A stretch of DNA of 16,743 bases from Desulfobacteraceae bacterium (GTDB lineage Bacteria; Desulfobacterota; DSM-4660; Desulfatiglandales; Desulfatiglandaceae). Positions 12,979 through 16,743 of this stretch are shown here, in pieces. Under the pieces are notes generated by a model that had not been told where the DNA came from, made no database searches, and saw only the letters and a program-made list of their open reading frames with translations. The translations under genes and the position numbers were made by a program. The stretch spans positions 1-16,743 of the forward strand of contig DQZA01000230.1 in NCBI GenBank assembly GCA_011042035.1, in the 5' to 3' direction. The stretch's first letter is position 1, and each line of letters starts with the position of its first letter.

Positions 12979-15657
12979 TTGGCATTAACAAGGAAAAAAA
13001 ATATCAGTCCGAGGAAAGGCTTTTACGAGAAGCCTCGTGTTGATTCGTCACTTAAGCCGCTTCTCAAAAAGATCGGTGTTCCTGAGGAACGGCCATTTGA
13101 GCCTGACCCCTTTCAAAAAGAAGCGGTAGAATTGTGCCGTTCTTACGATGTCCTTGTAAGTGCGCCTACCGGAGCTGGGAAGACCTGGATAGCAGTACAG
13201 GCCATTCATGACATGCTGGGTCAGGGTAAACGAGTATGGTATGCCTCACCCCTGAAGGCCCTATCAAATTCCATTTACCAGGAATTCTGCCATGAGTTCG
13301 GAAACTCCTACTGCGGCATCATCACAGGAGACCGAAAGGAAAACCCTGATGCTTCTGTAATTGTAGGCACAACGGAAATATTACGGAACCAACTTTACGA
13401 TTCGATGCACGAAGGTGTTAGCATCGCCACCGACATGGTGGTAATGGACGAAGCGCATTATCTTAGCGACCCAGACCGTGGAGTGGTATGGGAAGAGGTG
13501 CTCATATACCTTCCTTCAAGAGTCAGGTTGTTGATGCTATCAGCCACCATATCTAATGCAGAAGAAATAGCAGCGTGGCTTGAGCAGATACGGGGAAAGC
13601 CTGCAAGAGTGGTCCGTGCCCACGAAAGGCCAGTACCGCTTGAGATGCTTTTCCTATTTCCCGACGGGCTTCTAACACCCCTGGCCGGCAAGAGAGGCCT
13701 GAATCCGAAGGTAAGGAAATTTATTGCCTCTGGGCCTAACAAGTGGCGAAGAGGCGCCCGGAGGATAAACTTTGGCGCCATAGTCGAGATTTTTAGAGAG
13801 TTTGATCTCTTGCCCGCCATTTTCTTCTTGAAGTCGAGGATGGAATGCGACAGGGCCCTGCTGCTTTGTCCCCCTGCGCCCAACAAGGAGGACATTAAGG
13901 AGAAGTTGCGCAATGAGGTGCGTTCATTCTTAAGAAGCTATCCTCACCTGGAAAGACACAGACAAATAAAGTGCCTGCTAGATTCCCTAGTGGCTTCTCA
14001 CCACGGAGGGCAATTGCCTTACTGGAAGGTGCTCATCGAGAAAATGATGAATAAAGGCTATCTGGAGGCAATTTTTTCAACCTCCACTGTAGCCGCGGGC
14101 GTAAATTTTCCTGCTAGGACCGTGGTGCTTGTACAAAGTGATAGGTATAATGGAAGAGAGTTCATAGAGCTCAGCGCCACCGATCTTCACCAGATGATCG
14201 GGCGGGCAGGCAGAAGGGGAAAAGATCAAATAGGATTTGCTTTGGTTGTGCCAGGGTTACACCAAGACCCTCAATTGATATATGAGCTAAGAGACTCGGA
14301 GCCGGAACCGATAAACAGCCAGATTCGCATCAATTTTTCAATGGTTCTGAACCTATTGCTTTCCCATAGGCCTGTGGAGATAAAGTCGCTCCTCGAACTT
14401 TCCTTTGCCACATTTCAACAAAGGCGCTATGGATCTTATCTGAAAGAACAATGGGAGTCTCTGATAGAGCAATTGAAGAATATTTTGCCTCAAGGCAAAT
14501 GCGACACTGCCGATCCCTATGAGATCCTGGAAAACATCCAGAAAAGATCTGATATGATACGAGAGGCAAAGCGACTTGATCAAAGTCTACAATACGAGAG
14601 AACCGCCCAGAGACTGCGCCCCTTGCTCACGCCAGGGCGCCTGTTATTGCATAAGAATGGGAACGTGTACGCTCTGTTTGACACGCATATTGAGGATGGA
14701 CGTTTCATTTGTTTGGCTTACAACGTCGGGAAGGGCAAACCCATCAGGAAGAAGAGGTTAAGGTTAAGGAGGGTAGACATAAATCAAATAAAGGGAGTTT
14801 TCGACCACAGGGTAGAGATTTCCACGGAAATTTCTTCAGAAACACTGAGAGAACTATTTGAAAGCATTGACCATAGGGCCTTGCGTCTTTTAGAGACGGA
14901 TCAAGACCCTGGCGCTGATATTTCAGAGCCCGAAAACAGAGAGGAGATCGGCAAGAAGCTCTCAGAGTTACCTTGTGAGGGATGCGAACACTACCGGACA
15001 TGTCATCATGTAAGAAAAGGCCCTCTTAGGAGGCTGCTGAGGGAATTCAGCGCCCTAGCCATAGAGCTTGATCGCATAGAGGGCGGTTTATGGCTTAGTT
15101 TTAAGAGGCATTTGAGGTTTTTGAAAGAAACGGGGTTTGTGGACGAAAATGAGGAACTTACCCCCGATGGTGTATGGGCGTCAAAACTGAGGCTTGATCA
15201 ACCTCTCTTGATTGCTGAGGCGATACGAAAGGAGGCATTTGCAGGCCTTTCGCCCGAACTTCTTGCCGCTGCCATAGCCCCATTTGTGTGGGATAGGGTG
15301 CAGGAAATTGAAATACGAGTTTACCAGGGACTTGATCTTTCCGTAGTAGAAAAGGTATTTGGAAGGGTGATGGATTCCATATCAGCGATGAGATCTCTGA
15401 AAACGAGCAGGGGTTTTGATAGCCCCCCTTTGCTTTTCTGGCCTGCTGCGGCCCTTTATCTTTGGTCCAAGGGTGTCACCTGGGATCAGCTCTTGTCTTT
15501 CGTCACCGTGGATGAAGGGGATCTGGCCTCCCTGGTAATGCGAACGGCAGATCACCTAAGGCAAGTAGGTAGCCTACAGGAGACCCATCCGGATCTGGCC
15601 GAGACCGCACTGGCTTCAATAGAAATGATCCTACGAGAGCCGGTGTATATAATTTGA
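12979..15657 (+). CDS. Ski2/HelY-like DExH-box superfamily 2 helicase
   Basis: About 892 residues. The two RecA-like domains show motif I APTGAGKT (62-69), motif II DEAH (157-160), motif III SAT (188-190), and motif VI QMIGRAGRRG (405-414). GRAGRRG and the long C-terminal half are typical of the Ski2/Mtr4/HelY group, ATP-driven RNA (or DNA) unwinding enzymes. A cysteine cluster, CEGCEHYRTCHHV (Cys 666, 669, 675, then His), lies where HelY-type proteins carry a conserved HPCHGC-like motif and may bind metal. Start choice is open: TTG 12979 lies 4 nt after the dehydrogenase stop, with GGTGG upstream; TTG 12952 would overlap that gene by 23 nt. No ATG occurs near the N-terminus. Substrate is unknown; RNA turnover or ribosome-related work is a reasonable guess. 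Tight spacing implies co-transcription with the dehydrogenase, although the functions seem unrelated. Confidence 0.88.
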   Translation: MALTRKKNISPRKGFYEKPRVDSSLKPLLKKIGVPEERPFEPDPFQKEAVELCRSYDVLVSAPTGAGKTWIAVQAIHDMLGQGKRVWYASPLKALSNSIYQEFCHEFGNSYCGIITGDRKENPDASVIVGTTEILRNQLYDSMHEGVSIATDMVVMDEAHYLSDPDRGVVWEEVLIYLPSRVRLLMLSATISNAEEIAAWLEQIRGKPARVVRAHERPVPLEMLFLFPDGLLTPLAGKRGLNPKVRKFIASGPNKWRRGARRINFGAIVEIFREFDLLPAIFFLKSRMECDRALLLCPPAPNKEDIKEKLRNEVRSFLRSYPHLERHRQIKCLLDSLVASHHGGQLPYWKVLIEKMMNKGYLEAIFSTSTVAAGVNFPARTVVLVQSDRYNGREFIELSATDLHQMIGRAGRRGKDQIGFALVVPGLHQDPQLIYELRDSEPEPINSQIRINFSMVLNLLLSHRPVEIKSLLELSFATFQQRRYGSYLKEQWESLIEQLKNILPQGKCDTADPYEILENIQKRSDMIREAKRLDQSLQYERTAQRLRPLLTPGRLLLHKNGNVYALFDTHIEDGRFICLAYNVGKGKPIRKKRLRLRRVDINQIKGVFDHRVEISTEISSETLRELFESIDHRALRLLETDQDPGADISEPENREEIGKKLSELPCEGCEHYRTCHHVRKGPLRRLLREFSALAIELDRIEGGLWLSFKRHLRFLKETGFVDENEELTPDGVWASKLRLDQPLLIAEAIRKEAFAGLSPELLAAAIAPFVWDRVQEIEIRVYQGLDLSVVEKVFGRVMDSISAMRSLKTSRGFDSPPLLFWPAAALYLWSKGVTWDQLLSFVTVDEGDLASLVMRTADHLRQVGSLQETHPDLAETALASIEMILREPVYII

Positions 15658-15723
15658 TTCTGTTAACCAGGACACAGAGTCCAGCACCTTTATCTCTTAG
15701 AGAGCTCCCTGTCCTTGCCCCAA

Positions 15724-16722
15724 TTAAGGCAAGTCGGTCAGAAATCGTTCTACCTTGGCCTTTTTTTTCAGTCCTTCGGTGTATTGCCTGACCTCGCTTT
15801 GGAGCCTTTGATCTACGAGATAATTCTTAAGGCGGTCCTTTATCTCTGCAAATTTCATAATGGTATCAGGTCGCTTCTCAGTTACCTTGATAAGATGGTA
15901 GCCGAAGACGGTCTCCACCACATCGCTGACCTGCCCCACATTCAAGGCAAATGCTGCATCCTCGAAGGGCTTTACCATTTGCCCCTTTGAAAAAAAGCCA
16001 AGGTCTCCCCCCCTCTTTGCGCTCGGGCCGTCCGAGTATTTCTTTGCCAGGTCTCCAAAGTCCTCCCCACTCCTTATTTTCTCCTTAATTTCATTAATTT
16101 CCTTGAGTGCCTTTTCCTTTTCTTCCTTTGTGGGGTTGGCGCTGAGCTTAACAAGGATGTGGCTAGCCCTGATTTGTGCTGGCCTCCGAAACAGGTCTGG
16201 ATGGCTGTCATAGTAATCCTTTACTTCCTTATCAGTGATTTTTATCTTTGATTTCAACTCTTGATCAATGAATCTCTCTATGGCAATGGCCCGCTTCAAT
16301 TGCGACCTTACTCCAGACTCGGTGTAGTTGGCCCTTTGAAGGGCCTGTTTGAAGGTGTCATCGTTTGCGTATTGTTTTTTTACTGCCTGGAATTGTTTTT
16401 CCACCTCTGCCTCATCCACTGTAATGCCACGTTTCTGGCTTTCCTGGTAAAGCAACTCGCGATTTATGAGGCTTTCTAGGAGGTTTTTCTTAAGTTCCAT
16501 TTTTTGAAGAGGATTCAACGTTCTCCCCGAGGCCTTGAAACGATTCTCAAGACTTGCAAGTTCTCTTTCATATTTGTCTTTGCTGATCTTTTTCCCATTA
16601 ACCATGGCAACATAGTCACGAATCACCTTGTCTTGTGCAGCATGGCCCATATTGACCCACAAGGAAATAAGGGCAAATAGGATGAAAGTGACCGTTACTA
16701 CCAGCTTTACGTGTTTAGGCAT
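15724..16722 (-). CDS. SurA/PpiC-type periplasmic peptidyl-prolyl isomerase
   Basis: A 332-residue exported chaperone. A signal peptide or N-terminal anchor spans about 1-29 (hydrophobic stretch ending GHAA). Residues 32-175 form a helical SurA-like N-terminal chaperone domain starting AMVNGKKISKDKYERELA. One parvulin (PpiC) domain lies at 182-283: IRASHILVK, then EDFGDLAKKYSDGPSAKRGG, DLGFFSKGQMVKPFEDAAF and FGYHLIKVTEKR. E. coli SurA has two parvulin domains, so this is the one-domain type common in Desulfobacterota. It would assist folding of outer-membrane or periplasmic proteins. The ATG has AGGAGGT a few bases upstream on the minus strand, so the gene is complete. It converges with the helicase gene; a CTTGCC/GGCAAG hairpin (15714-15719 with 15728-15733) overlaps its stop codon. 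Confidence 0.9.
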   Translation of the reverse strand: MPKHVKLVVTVTFILFALISLWVNMGHAAQDKVIRDYVAMVNGKKISKDKYERELASLENRFKASGRTLNPLQKMELKKNLLESLINRELLYQESQKRGITVDEAEVEKQFQAVKKQYANDDTFKQALQRANYTESGVRSQLKRAIAIERFIDQELKSKIKITDKEVKDYYDSHPDLFRRPAQIRASHILVKLSANPTKEEKEKALKEINEIKEKIRSGEDFGDLAKKYSDGPSAKRGGDLGFFSKGQMVKPFEDAAFALNVGQVSDVVETVFGYHLIKVTEKRPDTIMKFAEIKDRLKNYLVDQRLQSEVRQYTEGLKKKAKVERFLTDLP

Positions 16723-16743
16723 ACTTACCTCCTATATTTTTTG

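Noticed and set aside
13458..13913. 151-codon minus-strand open frame inside the helicase gene
   Set aside because: Antisense to conserved helicase domains; best explained as a shadow frame.
15658..15723. Intrinsic terminator between the helicase and the SurA-like gene
   Set aside because: Small hairpins occur (GGAC/GTCC at 15670-15682; CTTGCC/GGCAAG at 15714-15733), but neither is followed by a T-run on the relevant strand.

Overview
This window looks like chromosome from an anaerobic Gram-negative bacterium, most likely a member of the Desulfobacterota (former Deltaproteobacteria). The clues are a multi-subunit 2-oxoacid:ferredoxin oxidoreductase with a GltD-like flavoprotein subunit, a complete Mla-type phospholipid transport cluster (so an outer membrane), a CobO-type corrinoid adenosyltransferase, a long acyl-CoA dehydrogenase, and codon use rich in AGG and ATA. 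This taxonomic call is inference. I see no phage, transposase, tRNA, rRNA or CRISPR array.

Layout. (1) Positions 1-3305, plus strand: the 3' part of a GltD-like FAD/NAD(P) and ferredoxin protein, then porA and porB, an energy-metabolism operon cut by the window edge. (2) Positions 3475-8684, plus strand: a BrkB/YihY-type membrane protein followed by mlaE, mlaF, mlaD, mlaC and mlaA, a cell-envelope lipid-transport operon without mlaB. A 48-bp tandem repeat sits between mlaE and mlaF, and its second copy is interrupted by a 51-bp palindromic insertion with a 5-bp flanking duplication. (3) Positions 8685-9787: a promoter and long leader, an SlyD-like FKBP prolyl isomerase, and a single-RRM RNA-binding protein. 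(4) Positions 9820-10842, minus strand: a two-domain CobO-like protein whose N-terminal copy has lost the P-loop. (5) Positions 10885-11205: a small, apparently frameshifted gene that ends in a strong intrinsic terminator. (6) Positions 11358-15657, plus strand: an acyl-CoA dehydrogenase followed closely by a Ski2/HelY-like DExH helicase. (7) Positions 15724-16722, minus strand: a periplasmic SurA/PpiC-type prolyl isomerase, convergent with the helicase.

How the parts relate. The por genes would link 2-oxoacid oxidation to ferredoxin and NAD(P)H. The Mla proteins would form an inner-membrane ABC complex (E, F, D), a periplasmic shuttle (C) and an outer-membrane component (A); the SurA-like chaperone at the far end is another envelope function. 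The remaining genes are housekeeping and not obviously linked. I do not see a clear new multi-gene system. The best leads are the degenerate-plus-active CobO fusion, the in-frame repeat array between mlaE and mlaF, and the broken small gene before the terminator at 11157-11205.
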